Below, one piece after another: positions 32,741-45,904 of a stretch of DNA of 64,000 nucleotides. The notes beneath the pieces are model-generated. The model was not told the origin of the DNA. It did no database searches and saw only the letters and a list, made by a program, of their open reading frames with translations. The stretch is from Sycobia sp. Sy_11 (lineage: Eukaryota; Arthropoda; Insecta; Hymenoptera; Epichrysomallidae), in assembly GCA_018907035.1 (NCBI GenBank), contig JACCIC010000216.1:696501-760500 (forward strand), in the 5' to 3' direction. Positions within the stretch are counted from its first letter, which is position 1, and every line of letters begins with the position of its first letter. A program made the translations under genes and the position numbers.

Positions 32741-33041
32741 GAATATCACTGTGCGTTATTAGTAATAACAAATTTTATTTTCCCAAGAAATATTTTTTTA
32801 TTTAACAATAAAATTTTGTAAGTTGAGCTTCTTAGCAAAGAAGCCTTATGCTTAAGGTTTAATTTGCACTTTCTTTTATTTCTGTACGGCCGATATTCAG
32901 GAAGATACGAATAAAAATGTGTCATGCGCGCGTTTTGGCCTATTCTGTACCATTGTGCGTCATTTCGAAACACTTGCACATCTTTTTCTACCGCTCGAAC
33001 TCGAAAGTACAATTTTCTCCATCAAAGCCGTATTTATATGC

Positions 33042-33081
<40 letters not shown>

Positions 33082-33106
33082 TATCATATCATATCATACT
33101 TCATAT

Positions 33107-33400
33107 CATACTAATTTATAAAGACAAAGCGTGCTTTTGTTTGTACATGATAACCGAAAAAACTAGTTAACCGATGGTTCTGAAATTTGACATATAGATT
33201 CTATATTATCTTCAGAAGGGCATAGGCTATGTTTTTTATTGAAAATGATTTTACTTTCATCAATAAATTAAGTTAACAGTTTTAGCAATCAGTTTCACCA
33301 GCGGCCACTAGGTGGCGTCTTGAATCACGAACATCAATTCAAAGTAGTCCGCTTAAAGTATTAATACCAGGCCAGCTCAAACGAATGTTCATATCCAACT
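33107..33400 (+). repeat. Dispersed repeat A, copy 2
   Basis: Close copy of 28529-28760 starting ACTAATTTATAAAGACAAAG. It extends further, through CAGCGGCCACTAGGTGGCG and beyond. Confidence 0.75.
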
Positions 33401-33534
33401 TTGCGATTCGTATCCTAAAGGAGGTGTGACATTAGCCGGTATTACCTTTTTTGTTCTTCAGGTTAATCTGACATTACTCTCACACATTATGGATATTTTT
33501 TGATTTTTGTAAATGTTATTTTCTCTTACGTTGG

Positions 33535-33540
<6 letters not shown>

Positions 33541-33583
<43 letters not shown>
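33541..33583. repeat. (CT)n microsatellite
   Basis: About twenty-one CT dinucleotides. Confidence 0.95.
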
Positions 33584-33587
<4 letters not shown>

Positions 33588-34159
33588 ATATCTCTCTGTC
33601 TTTCTTTGTCCTCTTATAAAATAGTTCTGTATGCCAAATCATACTGAATGTAGTTTGTGACGACTAATTATATTTTTATTTTTATACATTCTATTAACTT
33701 CAGAATTGTGACAAGAGACTATGTTTTTTTTAGTTCGAACAAAAAAAATGATGGCAAAATAGGATTCTTTACTAACAACCTCAAAACTATGTATATTAAT
33801 ATATAAAATATATCATCACTTCTGTATAAAAAGGAAATATGCATCGTCTGCTTAAAAAATATGCTATTCGTCATACCATTTTGCTTGAATTTCAGTTGCC
33901 ATCACTATAAAAATATTCACGGTATTTAATTGATAAAAAGAAAATATACGAAATAGTAATATATATTGTATGTACATTATATTGTACATATTAGATATAC
34001 ACATTTTAAATACGGTTTCTACTGAGAAATATTGTATTGGCGTGTACGGGCGGTTGATTACGATATTCCGTTGCTTCAAGACGATTTCTATACGCAGTTG
34101 TGTGTTCGGATGATAGAATGCGATGTCCAGATGTCTCTAAGCGATTTCTAATTGTTTTA

Positions 34160-35720
34160 TAAATTTATTTTGTTGTAGATAAAATATTTTTTATTGCTAT
34201 GTTTATAATTTCACAATTATTTGCTAAAAATAATTTTTTAGTGCTTTTGATTTCTTATTTTGTACATGTTGTTTTGCACTCAATTTAAAACAAATTAAAT
34301 GTATACCAATAATAATTAATATCATTCATAGATCTAAAACATATTTTAAATATTTGTGATCAAATTTTTCGTTTCTTTTATCATAGTTTAAATTATATAG
34401 TTTTGAAAATTTTTAAAAATGAACTAACGGTTCTTCAAAGTAATTATAATTTTATATTATTGATTCTTAACAAAGAACATTTATCAACAAAAGCTTAATT
34501 GCCATTATTTTACTTGTTTGAAATCTCTTACATACCAATGATCCTGTTAATTATGTCTGAGATTTATCAATACTCATAAGCAAATCGATATTTTCTTTGT
34601 AGTATATTGGAAATTATAATCAATATTCCTGGAACTGAAATATCATAATATCGATATAATTGTTCATTTTTCAGTTTGCAATCATTAGTTATACAAAAAA
34701 AATTTATTAAATAGAAAATAATTTATATCTGCTTTGTTTGCAAATATATAAGACTTCCGTTGCTGATTAGCACCAGTATTTGGTAGCAAAAATAGAGTAA
34801 CTTTAAATAAAACAAAAAAAAAATTGGAAAATAAATTAAAAATTAGCCTTTAACACCTAAACCTTTTGAAGAACTGCAGTTTTTAAATTTTGAATAATAA
34901 AATATTATAAACTATTTATTTTCTGTTCTAATTAAGTGAAAATATCACACTTTATAATTTTAGATTACCAAAAGAATTAATAATTCAAAATTCATGCGAT
35001 TCTTGTAAATGATGTGATGATGCATTCTCATATATATTCGTTGGGATACTAAATCCGTTGAATATTTTCCACTAGCAGATTCTGATTTCTGTCTCTTTGT
35101 AAGGATACTCAAATTACACCTCAAATACTACTCAAAACACTATTACCTAAAATCTAGAAACTTCAATATCTTAAATCCCAATATTTACAATTTCAAATTC
35201 TTTTTTACAGATTCAGAAAGCTTTTAACATGTTAAGTAAAAAATGCTCAATTTTCAATTTAGAATCCCAAAAAATTTAAAGCAGATCAGAAAATAATTAT
35301 ACAGAAATTATTTAATTATATTTTAAAATATATTTACAATTAACCAATTGAATAACAAGTGCTCTTCTTGTGGTTTAAATGATCTCTTTACAAATTTTGC
35401 AAATCATGCTTTTAATTTAGGTTTACTATATATTATTGCAATATCTAAAGCAAATTTGTCTCTTACACGTCAGTACTCTTTTATCCTGATACACTAAAAA
35501 CTACTTTATTTAAAAAATCTTATGTATAATAATTTAATATAACATTTTGAATTTTTAAAGCGAGTATCAAATAAAATAATACATATTTAAAATTTGAAAC
35601 CAATGATATTTTTTGAACACATAAAATAATTGTTAATTAATCTATGCAATGTAAAAGGAAAATAGAATATTACTAAATATTAATCATTGTGTGCTAAATT
35701 TATCTTATTATAAAACAATT
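34160..35720. other. AT-rich spacer
   Basis: No gene is seen. A short segment near 34760-34810 (GATTAGCACCAGTATTTGG .. AATAGAG) recurs in the same orientation at 40480-40525 and marks an old dispersed repeat. Confidence 0.45.
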
Positions 35721-35721
35721 G

Positions 35722-35810
35722 AATTGTACTTTTGTCGACTGCCCATATACAAATTAATAAATATTTTTTTATTGGACTGTAAGACCAATAAAAAAATATT
35801 TATTAATTTA
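35722..35810. repeat. Palindromic MITE, copy with both arms
   Basis: The arms at 35751-35775 and 35785-35809 are perfect 25-base reverse complements with loop ACTGTAAGA. The left side extends outward through CGACTGCCCAT and AATTGTAC. It shares its half with 12821-12890. Confidence 0.85.
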
Positions 35811-35814
35811 AATT

Positions 35815-36560
35815 TATCTTATTGTTATATTTTAAATATTTGTTTCTACTTTATTTAGTTATAAATAATTATAATATTAAACAATTCAATTTCATAAATA
35901 TGATCCTAGAAATTCCCCTTATTATTAATAATTAAAGTTTAAATTTTAAAAGAACATTGATGCATAAAAGATATTTAAAAATATGGAAATTTGTTGACAT
36001 TCATTTTTTAATATTCCTGCTTAATTTCTAAAATAGGTAAAAACGTTTTAAATCACTATTCACTCTGTATTTACATATTATTTAAACGTTCATTATGCTG
36101 TGAAAATATTCATTTTTCTTCAAATCCATTTGAATTTCATACCAATGTTAATTTCGACAATCGTGTAATTTATTTTCTATTCCAAGAAAAACATATTTTT
36201 TCGATTTATCACATTAAAATAAATCTTAGTAAAATAAGACTGATAATTTTTAAACATCAAACATTCATTTAAATTGATGTAACAATAAAATCAAAAATAA
36301 AAAGTAGCTTTGCCAGTTAAAAAGCAGGTAATATTTTATTACTAACCCGATTTGGCTGAAAACTCGCCCGTCTGCTTATCCCACCATAGGCTGTGACTCT
36401 CCTTCACAAAGATGAAATGTGTGTCACTTCGAAAGAGCTCCATTTGATTATGACTTACAGCTCCACTTCACAAAATTAGAAGTTAGGCATAATAACAGTG
36501 ACGTTCCTTAGCAATTTCGTCTTTTAACACCTACAGTATCTGAACAGCTTATCTTCATAT
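35815..36560. other. AT-rich spacer, nothing recognised
   Basis: No feature supported. Confidence 0.4.
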
Positions 36561-36572
36561 TTTCAATTACTA

Positions 36573-36741
<169 letters not shown>

Positions 36742-36879
36742 ACTGAACAGTACCCTTAATGCAGTTGCAATTCATTTTACTTTAGCCCATAATCTACATT
36801 GTTCCATTGCTGTAAATCAATGTAAATTAAATTGGATTAATTTGTAAAAAAATTGTATGACATGTTCATGGTACTGTAC

Positions 36880-37565
36880 ATCCAAGTTGGAGGGTAGAGA
36901 GGAGTAGAAACTCCGCTCGCTTTACATGGGGGAAGCTTATAAACAATTAGCCGGACAAGGTAGTTTCGATCTGTCGGTAGATATCGTTTTCTTGAAAATA
37001 TCTCAATAGTTCTGTGTGCAATAGAGAGAGTGAGAGGGGGGGTGAGAAACAGCAAAAGTCAAAACGAGTAAAGGGAAGGAAGAAGCAAAACTATGGAAGA
37101 AGAGATTTAACTGCCCCCTCTTTCAACGTTCAATGCATATCAACACTCTCTTTTCTTCAAATACATGCATTTGAAGAGAAAGCTCACTATGGAGGGTAGA
37201 GAGAAGCAGTGAAAACTCCGCTAAAATCGAGTTAAATTACACGGTCGGATTTCGGGACAGAATTGGCCAGAAGGCGGCGACACCCTGTGAAATTGCTCAT
37301 TCAAATGCATGTATTTGAAGAAAAAAGAGTAGAGGTATATAGGGAGCGTCGAGAGAGGAAAATTGAATCTCTGCTCCCATACTTTTGCTTTTTTTATTCC
37401 CCTTACTCGCTTTGGTTTTTGCTTTCTCTCTCTGTTGCACGCCAAACCAGCCCAAGACAGCGACGTTTACAGGATAAATTTAAACTACCATTTCCGGCTA
37501 ATTTTTGATAAGCTTTTCCCATGTAAAGTGAGCGAAGTTTTCACCCCTTCTCTTTATCCTCCATC
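36880..37565. repeat. Inverted-repeat element (MITE family B), copy 1
   Basis: The left arm, from TGGAGGGTAGAGAGG through CTCGCTTTACATGGG, GCTTATAA and ATTAGCCGGA, pairs with the complement at the right end (37480-37565). The match continues for about 330 bases to near CAAATACATGCATTTGAA. The centre has GGGACAGAATTGGCC. It carries no protein. Confidence 0.8.
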
Positions 37566-37913
37566 AAGCTCACAATCAAATGCGCACACTAATTAATGCC
37601 GACGTAGCTGTGACGTATTGGCGAGTTAGTATAGCATTTGGCTCTATGGAGGATGCATGTACACGGCGCTTGAAATTGTCGAGCCTTTCGTATATGGCAT
37701 CGGCAATCTCTCCTTATTACCTCTGGTCGTGTCCTTATTCATATAAGAGTATAAGCAAGTATTCCTGTAAACTTTTGCATGTGAATTTAAATAAAAAACT
37801 TTTTTAAGAAGGTTTCAAATTGAATTTTAATACTTTTTATTAGGGGGAATCGAGTACAATTATTTCAAAGGGACGAAGTGGAGGAGTCCAAAATGAATAT
37901 TTCATAATTATTT

Positions 37914-39095
37914 TTATTTATGAATTAGATTATGTAATTTCATTGAGGTGAGGGCTTCGATTGCCGAGTCAATGTCGGAGGGGGAGCTGAGTCGCAGAGC
38001 GGGCAGCGCAGATGATTCCAGACAAAATCTAAGTGCCAACCAGTCGATTATGTGGTGGTGGTTGACGTGTTCAGGGGCGGGGGAGTGCGATAGCTCCAGA
38101 AGCACTGGGAGGTGGTAGGAGCTGAGAGCATGGATCGCACGGGGTTCGCAGGAGCTTGCGCAGTTTTGGGAGACGTAGATGTCCAGGATGTCGGGGACGT
38201 GATTTAGTTGAGTGGGAATGTATGTTGGCTCAGGAGGGGCTTCGATAGTGAGGGAATAGCGGGGTGCTGTAGTTTTGTGACGTAGTTTGAAAGAAGATTT
38301 TTTGGTGGGACTGGAGATGGGTTTCTGTGAGACAGAGAATGTCGATGCCCAGGCTTTGGAGGGTCTGCGACAGTTCGACGATTTTGTGGGAGGCTGAGAT
38401 GCCGTTGGCATTCCAGGTTAGAAGATGGAGGTTTCTCGGAGGGGGCGAGTTATCCATGGTGGAGGGATTGGAGTGCATTGGATAGTAGTGTGGTAAGCTG
38501 GAAGAGGTGTATGATGAGAAAGTTCAATGACTCTATTGTTGACGTTGGTAGTGTTAGTGAGCCGGTAGTGGTTACAGGGGTGGGGGTTTTTGGAGGGGGG
38601 AAGGGGTTCTCTTTTATGGCGGAAGCGTAGGAGTTGCTTACCTGTGAGGGAGGCTGGTGGACCTCCGTGTTTGATTGCGCTCTGGCGTTGGTTGGAGCCG
38701 GGCGCGACGTTGTTCTTGCTGCGTTAGGGATCTCTCGGGACTTTTGTGGTCTCGAGGGGCGCGGAGGCTGCGACAGAGGCGTTGTCCTTCGGTTGGGTTG
38801 AGGTTGGCGGGTTGGAGGTTCCTTCCTTGGGATCGATTTCCTAAGGGCTTTGGGGCAGACGCGGTAGGCCGCTCTGTGGTCGCCGCCACAGTTGGCGCAG
38901 ACTGGCATAGTTGTTTGGCTGTCGTTCTTCGGGCAGGTGGGGGTGGCGTGCTTGCCGCTGCAGAAGTCGCAGGCCCAGGAGGCGTGGCAGTAGTTTGCCG
39001 TGTGCCCATGTTTTTGGCATCTCCTGCACTGGGGCATTGTGGCGTTTTACCTCTTAGGTTCGACGCTCACGCTGAGCCCCCCAAGGGACTTGAAT
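37914..39095 (-). pseudogene. Jockey-like LINE: ORF1 zinc-knuckle end and endonuclease part
   Basis: ORF1 (38450-39037) starts MPQCRRCQKHGHTANYC and has further CX2C knuckles (CDFCSGKHATPTC, CANCGGDHRAAYRVC), then a Pro-rich tail. Upstream, across a TAA, SLGGLSVSVEPKR continues the usual ORF1. ORF2 opens with LLTWNANGISASHKIVELSQ and DILCLTETHL, the start of an APE endonuclease. After an internal deletion and frame change it continues PTYIPTQLNHVPDILDIYVS and SSYHLPVLLEL. Reverse transcriptase is absent. Confidence 0.8.
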
Positions 39096-39369
39096 AGCTA
39101 ACGGAATAGTTAATTCACAACTAAGGAATCAAGCCCGAATTATGCAGTTCACCGAAATTTCAAATTTATTAAAGGTTTTCGAAGAAATCACTATTCAGCC
39201 AAGAACGTAAAAGGCAAGAGGCAATAAAGATCTTGTTATTTATCCGGTTCAATAACGCACGAACAAGTAAATTCTTGTTCTGTCTGGTTGGCTTGCCCCT
39301 AAAGTATTTGTGTGATTCATAAAGAAAATATTTTTTGAATTAACGCGAAAAGGAAGTTATATTTTTTGA

Positions 39370-40330
39370 TGATTTTTTAATAGCAACTAAAAGTTTAGAG
39401 GGAGATCTAGAAATTTTGCCAGAAGTTTTTGAATCAGCTGGGAAGTACAAACGTACTTTTAAATTAGACAAATGTTTTATTATACAAAATGAAGCGAATT
39501 ACCTAGAATATCGTGTTAACGTCAATGGAATAAGAACAAATGATGATAATATCAAGGCAGTTATGAATGACCCGGTAAATACATTTGAATAGACTTTGGA
39601 GATTTGCTAAGATAGAGGCGCGAATATTGTAAAAATACATGACAAACTAGAAAGGATGGCGTTGTTTATCAAAAAGATAAAATGAAAAAATTACTTGTAA
39701 AAATTACTAGAGTAGCTAGAGTAAACACCAAAGAGTTCAAAGCATTTGGTTGCTGCCATAAACGTATTCACAAAATTGATGAAATTCTATCCGTGTAAAT
39801 CGGCAAAAGCGTAAGAATCAATAAAACATTTAAGAGACTATTTCCGATCTTATTGGAAACCCAGACAACTAATATCAGATAGGGTAACCGCTTTCATCTC
39901 CAATATTTTGAAAAAAATTAGAAAAATATTAAACATGACTGAATTGCCGTTAGCACCCCACACGCAAATGGACAAATCGAAAGATATAATGGAATAATCA
40001 TAGCAATGATTGCAAAACTGTGTGAATTACCAAGAAATTGGGACGGAATTCTGAAAAAATTGAATTTGCTTTAAATAATATGGTATCTCTATCGACGAAG
40101 GATATCGATTATTGTTCATAATGGACCAAGGAGAAGACATTAGCATCCATATGCAACTATTGTTTAACGAAAATCAGATGAACGAAAGAGATTTTTCAGC
40201 GATTTGTAAAAAAGCAGCGGAAAATATATCACAGAGTCAATCGATGGATGAAAAATATTATAATACGAAGCGAAAAAATACAGTTATATATAAAAAAGGA
40301 GACGATGTTGTATTACTAAGCATGCACTAG
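39370..40330 (+). pseudogene. Gypsy pol remnant (RT end and integrase)
   Basis: The stretch at 39370-39590 reads FFDDFLIATKSLEGDLEILP, GKYKRTFKLDKCF and YLEYRVNVNGIRTNDDNIKA, the RT palm end. From about 39790 on, the integrase core follows in pieces, including STPHANGQIERYNGIIIAMI near 39955 and the tail ISQSQSMDEKYYNTKRKNT before 40330. Stops and frame changes are frequent and RNase H is missing. Confidence 0.8.
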
Positions 40331-40344
40331 AATAGGAAGTGAGA

Positions 40345-40425
40345 CCTACGATGGCTCGATCGCTAAAGCGAAGAATTAGTAATTTGGTGATCCGAGTTCA
40401 AATCTCGGTCTCGGCTGATTGACAC
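40345..40425 (+). ncRNA. tRNA-like block, probable SINE head
   Basis: ATGGCTCGATCGC resembles a Pol III A box. CCGAG-TTCAAAT-CTCGG forms a perfect T-arm-like stem-loop with a B-box-like core. GAGA and TCTC could pair as a weak acceptor stem, but no credible anticodon arm forms. About 50 bases later comes the dispersed segment also present near 34.76 kb. Confidence 0.4.
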
Positions 40426-40479
40426 AAGCACAACTGTAATAATTTACATTTCCTTTGTTTACAAACACATAGTAGACCT

Positions 40480-40550
40480 CCGTTGTTAATTAGCACCGGT
40501 ATTTAGAAGTATAAATAGAGCGACGTTAAATAACATAAAAATAGAGTAGG
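40480..40550 (+). repeat. Short dispersed repeat shared with 34760-34815
   Basis: TTAGCACCGGTATTT .. AAATAGAG .. TTAAATAA matches the earlier segment in the same orientation. It may be the 3' part of a SINE whose tRNA-like head is at 40345-40425. Confidence 0.55.
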
Positions 40551-40639
40551 AAGTGGGTACAATGACGAGACCACACACTGACTCCACGCCTGTGTGCCTT
40601 GCACATAGACATTTACACGCGCTATTTCGCTTTCTCTTT

Positions 40640-41215
40640 TTTTAATCTACCTCTCTCTTCTTCTCTATCGATCACTCTTTCTCCGTCTATCCCACATATT
40701 TATTCCTCTGATCCCTCACACTTGATTCTTTTCTTCCCCTCACTCGATTTGGCTCTTCCTTTTTCTCTATGTTACATGCTGTACTATCTCAGAATTTTCA
40801 AGAGAGCGACGTTTACCGGATAGATTTGAACTAATTTTGACACGCATTTCTTATTGAAAGCGAGCAGAGTTTACACTCTTTCTCTCTATCCTCCATACTT
40901 TGCTTTGATCAGAGATGGTAATATAGATCTGTCTGGTAGTTATCGCTTTCGTGGAAATCTTTCTATTGTTCTGCGTGCAACAGTAAGAGAAAGCAAAAGC
41001 CAAAGGTATTGAGGGGAAAGAGAATAAACAAGAGTAGGGGAACAGAAATTTAACTTTCTCCTCTTTCTACGATCATTGCATACCACCATTCTATTTTATT
41101 CAAATAGACGGATTTGAACGAGCAACCTCACAGAGTGCCGCCGCCATGCGGCCAATTCTGTCCCAAAGTTCTGCCATGTAATTTAATATGATTTTAGCGA
41201 AGTTTCAACTCATTC
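40640..41215. repeat. Inverted-repeat element (MITE family B), copy 2
   Basis: Contains the same arm words as 36880-37565 (GCGACGTTTAC, AGCGAGCAGAGTTTACA, TCTATCCTCCAT). Near 41150-41175 it has the complement of the centre GGGACAGAATTGGCC. The arms are more diverged than in copy 1. Confidence 0.6.
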
Positions 41216-41219
41216 ATTC

Positions 41220-42940
41220 AGCTCAGTTAACACGGAAATATTATAAGGCTATTCATAGTTAACTTCGAACAGATAATGGGCACTTAAACGACATCTTAAA
41301 AGATGCCTTATAGGTATATGTTAGACGTCTTACTTCCACCTTAAAAATACATTACAGAATATTGTAAGCAAATCTTATATACATCTAAAGGTTCACTTTA
41401 CTATTTAACAATAAGTTGCGAAATCGGTATTTTACAGATAGCTAATCGACTCCGCTTTAGTACATTTAATTTGTCTTGACGTTAGCTGAACGATATCTTA
41501 ATAAGTCAACTGATGGATGTGCTATAGATATCTTAATTACCACCATTATGTGCATTATAAATATGGTTAATAACCCATATAGTTAACCGAACGTTAACTG
41601 TAAGACAAAATCATGAGCGAAATATGGCATCTTATAGATAACTAATTGAGGTTGTTTTTAGATGCAAAAAATTTACATTTTCTATTTAAGAAAAATAATT
41701 ACTTTATTCACAAGGTTAATTACACGAAGAGAAAAATTAAGTTACTTTTACAAAAAAAATTTTGAAATTTTACTAAATCAGTTTAGCAATTTGGTAACAG
41801 ACTCACAATTTTATAAATTTTAGTAAATAATGTAGTAACTTGTACGGAAATGTTTTGTACTTTATACATTCAAGACATTTTACTATACTTTCTCATTTAC
41901 TAACTTTCAGCTGAAGAGTTTTGTAAAGTATACATAAATTTACATACTTGTTTGATTAAAAAATTTTTGCGAGAATATTCATTAAGAGAATAAATTTATA
42001 CACATTTTTACATATAATCAAAAGAGTGTGTCCAAAAACAAGCACTAGTTATATGTAATTTAATTTATTTATATTCAAATTTTTATATTTCCTAATTAAT
42101 TACAATAGATACGCGTGTTAGAAATAGAATTTGACTTTAGAGGCAGTTTACTTATATATTTCGCAAGATTACACACAATTATATACATTTTGGCAGTTAC
42201 ATTGAAAAGATTCACCGAAGTCTTATATACTAATAATGATCAATTTTCATCATTAGCGAGTTTTAACGTCTCCAATCAATGGCCTAAAAAGTAGAAAGCG
42301 CGCCAAAATTAGAATTTAAAAATACTGCCATTGGCAGCGGCGCACAGGGGCAACAGCACGAACTCTCCGGCAGCAAGCAGCAGTGCAAATCATATTCGAG
42401 AACAGTGTTGCAGCATGGCGCAATTCACAGTAAGCAAACAAATTTAGTTTGCCGATGTTAGGTCCCCTCTTCCCTTATATATATTTAATATATATATATA
42501 TGTTTCTTCTGCTGTTCGCGTTCCGCGAAATATGTAACGGTCGCACTATTCTTCACATTTTAGTTAGAACCCGCACTGCTTATTACAAAATTCGATTAGT
42601 AGATCGCGAGACTAAGTAGTATATAATTATTATTAAACAATTTTTGTGTTATTTTTCCAAATAATTAAATTAATATTCACGCGCTGTTTGTACTCTAAAA
42701 AAATTTTTTTTTTATTTTTCCGCTTCATTCTAGCATCTACCTCACCGGCAGAGGCACTGCATTGTGCAGAAGTATTATATGTCTATGCTGCTTTCATGAT
42801 ATATGCAAAATATAGATCATTCACATCTACCCCTAGCATACCTGCGCAGGGTACACTAACGCTAGGTAGAGAATCGGCTTTATCCCAGCAAGGCCACTGC
42901 AGGTATCTGCATATACTTTACGGCATTGTAAACTCGACTC
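41220..42940. other. Spacer, possible 5' region of the next Gypsy element
   Basis: AT-rich to about 42300, then a GC-richer block (GGCAGCGGCGCACAGGGGCA near 42336) and a TA tract near 42480-42500. No LTR boundary could be fixed. Confidence 0.35.
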
Positions 42941-42949
42941 TATGAGTAT

Positions 42950-45270
42950 GCGAGATTCAATAAGCACCGCCAACCTGTCGAGCAAACCGTGCGTATTGAT
43001 TCGACTGAAATAGGCCAGGTGAGGAAGGCACGCAGTGGAATGATTTACGCACCCGACGTCTCCCTCGCGATTAATACAATAATTCACTCCCCGACCAAAA
43101 ATTCCACGAGCGTTAGTCGCGAAATGCAAGAGATAATAGATCATTGTCGCAGAATGCACCAGCGAGTCGAGACATTGGTCAGTGAAAATGCAGCATGCGG
43201 AGTAACGTAGAACACCTGGGCAAACGAATGCATTATCTCAACACCCGCGAGACCTAACATGTCGTTGACCAGACAAAGAGCGATCGGGCACGGGAACAAA
43301 ATGCCGCCGTCGGAACATTAGCAGTTAACAATGCCCGTGCGATTGATAATTTTGTGCAGCCGAACATTCGACCACGCGACTTTCTACCACGTGAAATCTA
43401 TGAGATCGCTCAGAGATGCGACGAAAAATATGCGTTCCAATCGTAGCATGAACTGGAACGCGCTTACAAAAAGATTGAATGATTTTCCCGAGAGTTACGC
43501 TCTCAAAATTCAGAGTCCCGCGACTGGCACAATGCGAAACCGCGAACAGAAGCAATAGTTTTAGTAGATATAAAACTGACGAAACTAAGAAAACGCGCGA
43601 TGACTCAGCAATACCACCGTCCAACACCAGTAGGGCACATAGTACTGGCAGACTCCTAGGAGAGGAGGGGTACACGATTGCGCGATGGCGTACGTAAAGC
43701 GCACTACAGCTACGTCACTCAAGCGCGCTTCTGCAACACGAAATATAAAAGGTACACGGAGTTTATCTCAAGACCTAGACAACAAGACATTTGCATGTTC
43801 ACCGCGTCTCTACGTTAGAGACAATGAGTCCAAATTAACTTTTCTGATAGATTCAAGCGCCGAAATTTCAGTCTTACCACGATCATACGTATCAGGCGCA
43901 GACGCCAGCGCTAAAGCTTTTCACCGCGAATTGCTTCCTTATAGCAACATAGAGCGTTAAACAAATAGACATCGATATAAGTGTAGGGCGCATCATGCCC
44001 TGAAAATTTGGCCGAGGTGGAAAACCCGATTATCAGAAGCGATTTCTTTAGAGAATTCCATCTCGTACCCGACCTCAAGCTCTAAATGCTAACGTATAAG
44101 CTCACTAACGAGCACGCAAAATGCACCGTAAAGGTCGTAGCCAACTTCACGGTCCATATTATCGACCCGTCCGGGATCTATATAGAAATCTCCAGAAAGT
44201 TCTCGATAGTGATTGGCCTCGAGCAGGACGGGAAGCGTAAAAACCACAGGGTTTTCCATGATATTCAAATCACAGATCCACCCGTAAGCCAGCGCGCGCA
44301 GGTTATCGTTGGAAAAGCTTCGTGCTACGAAAAAGCAATTTGACGAGATGCTCGGGCAAGGAATCATACGCCCGTTGATATGCCCATGAATGAACTCAAA
44401 ACATTTCATCGTCAAGAAGGACGAAGAGTGGCGCATCTACGGGGATTCTAGGTGATGAAATAGCATGACTGTCGCGGAAAGATACGCCATCACGTATATT
44501 CAAGACTTTCCCAGCTTCCTCGCCGAGGTAAATATATTCACGAAACTGGATTTGCACGCTGCTTATCACCATATCCTCCTCGCGAATGAGGATAGAGAAA
44601 AGACCGCCGTCATCACGCCGTTTGGGATTTTCGAATGTAACGTAATAACCTTCAAGTTACGGAACGTAGGTGAGACCTTATAACGTTATATCAACAGTGC
44701 TCTGGGAAGCTTGAAATGTGCCTTCGTTTTTCTAGACGACATACTTAACATACCGAGGGAGAGGTACAAGAATCTCTGAGTAAGTATCGCGTGGGACATT
44801 GGAACACCAGATCAGAGAAAGAGAGATCAGAGACCGAGAGCTAACCGTGATCTACTATGTAGTACAAAAACTTCTTTAGTACCTAGAGGGGCGTGAGTTC
44901 GAGATCATTACTGATTACAAGCCTCTAATATACATGATAGCGTAAAATCAATATAAAGCCCCCGTGTTCCGCTCCAGACAATTTAACACAAAGATTGTGT
45001 ACTGTGCCTGCAATAAAAACTTTATGGTTAACGCGCTGTCGCGTATTCAAAGTTTTAGGGTCTTGAGTATGACGCGTGGAAGTAATACGAGCACGAAGTA
45101 AGCGAAGTTCGCAAGAATAACGCGTTTCGTGTACCCACTCTGTTCGACGCAAGGCAGCTCCAACCCCGAGCTTTACCGGATACAACGCGACCGCGATTAT
45201 CCTCTTAAATTACGGCAGCTTACATGCGTTGATGACTCGCATACATCATTCTATTGCGACATCCATGAAA
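42950..45270 (+). pseudogene. Gypsy element with gag, protease, RT and RNase H remnants
   Basis: Gag-type coiled-coil traces (REIYEIAQRCDEKYAFQS near 43395) precede a protease fragment at 43800-43900 with TFLIDSSAEISVLPRS, where the usual Thr-Gly of the active site has become Ser-Ser. The RT fragment at 44495-44683 has IFTKLDLHAAYHHI. After an out-of-frame FVFLDDIL, the RNase H-type tract near 44840-45050 reads YLEGREFEIITDYKPLIYMI and MVNALSRIQ. The element then stops in the linker before integrase. Stops in every part make it inactive. Confidence 0.75.
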
Positions 45271-45461
45271 ATATATCTTAAAGTTTATCATAATAATAAT
45301 CTTATAATTATTACATAAAATTGAATAAAAATACCTTGAGGTGGTGTTCTATAGTACAATCCTTAGATAGCTTGTAGCTATAGCTTCAGTCCGATCGCCA
45401 TGTTAGTTTAAGTTTGAGAACACGCTGAACAAGGCGCCTCTGTGTTTTTTGTAAAAATGGA

Positions 45462-45900
45462 AAAGCTGGAAAACCGTGCTGTCATCAAATACTTTTATTT
45501 GAAGGGGTTAATGCCGAAGGAAATTAAAGAAGAGATGGAATCAACACTGCGGACATCCTCTCCATCAGATTCAACCGTTAAGTAGTGGGTTTCCGAGTTT
45601 AAAATGAGTCGTGTGGGCACCTCTGATGAACCTCGCTCAGGACGCCCCATTGAGGTCACAACTCCAGATATGATCGAAAAAATCCATTAAATAGTGCTGA
45701 AAGACCGAAGATTAAAAGTGATTGAGATAGCTGAGACTTGTAAGATGTCATATGAACGTGCACAAAATATTTTGCACCAATATTTGTATATGGAAATGCT
45801 TTGTGCAAGATGGGTGCCGCGTTTGCTAACAGTCGACCAAAAATTGATTCGAAAGAACATTTAAAAGGATAGCAAATGCCGAACTCTCAAGAAATTCCCT
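45462..45900 (+). pseudogene. Mariner-like transposase, N-terminal part
   Basis: ATG at 45462 begins MEKLENRAVIKYFYLKGLMP, then KEIKEEMESTLRTSSPSDST, a TAG, WVSEFKMSR, DEPRSGRPIEVTTPDMIEKI, a stop, IAETCKMSYERAQNILHQYL and ARWVPRLLTVDQK. These are the HTH domain and linker of a mariner transposase. The catalytic domain is lost, and Gypsy RT sequence follows directly. Confidence 0.8.
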
Positions 45901-45904
45901 CAGC

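Larger units (their letters stand above)
32910..34150 (-). mobile_element. Foldback-like element, copy 3, in pieces
   Basis: The stretch at 32910-33030 is the reverse complement of the left array end of copy 1 (CGAGCGGTAGAAAAAGATGT). The stretch at 33605-34150 is the reverse complement of 17440-17945 (right array end plus flank). Between them lie a short TA tract, dispersed repeat A and a (CT)n run. The middle of the array is lost. Confidence 0.65.

Noticed and set aside
38675..39097. 140-residue plus-strand frame
   Set aside because: Shadow of the LINE ORF1 on the opposite strand.
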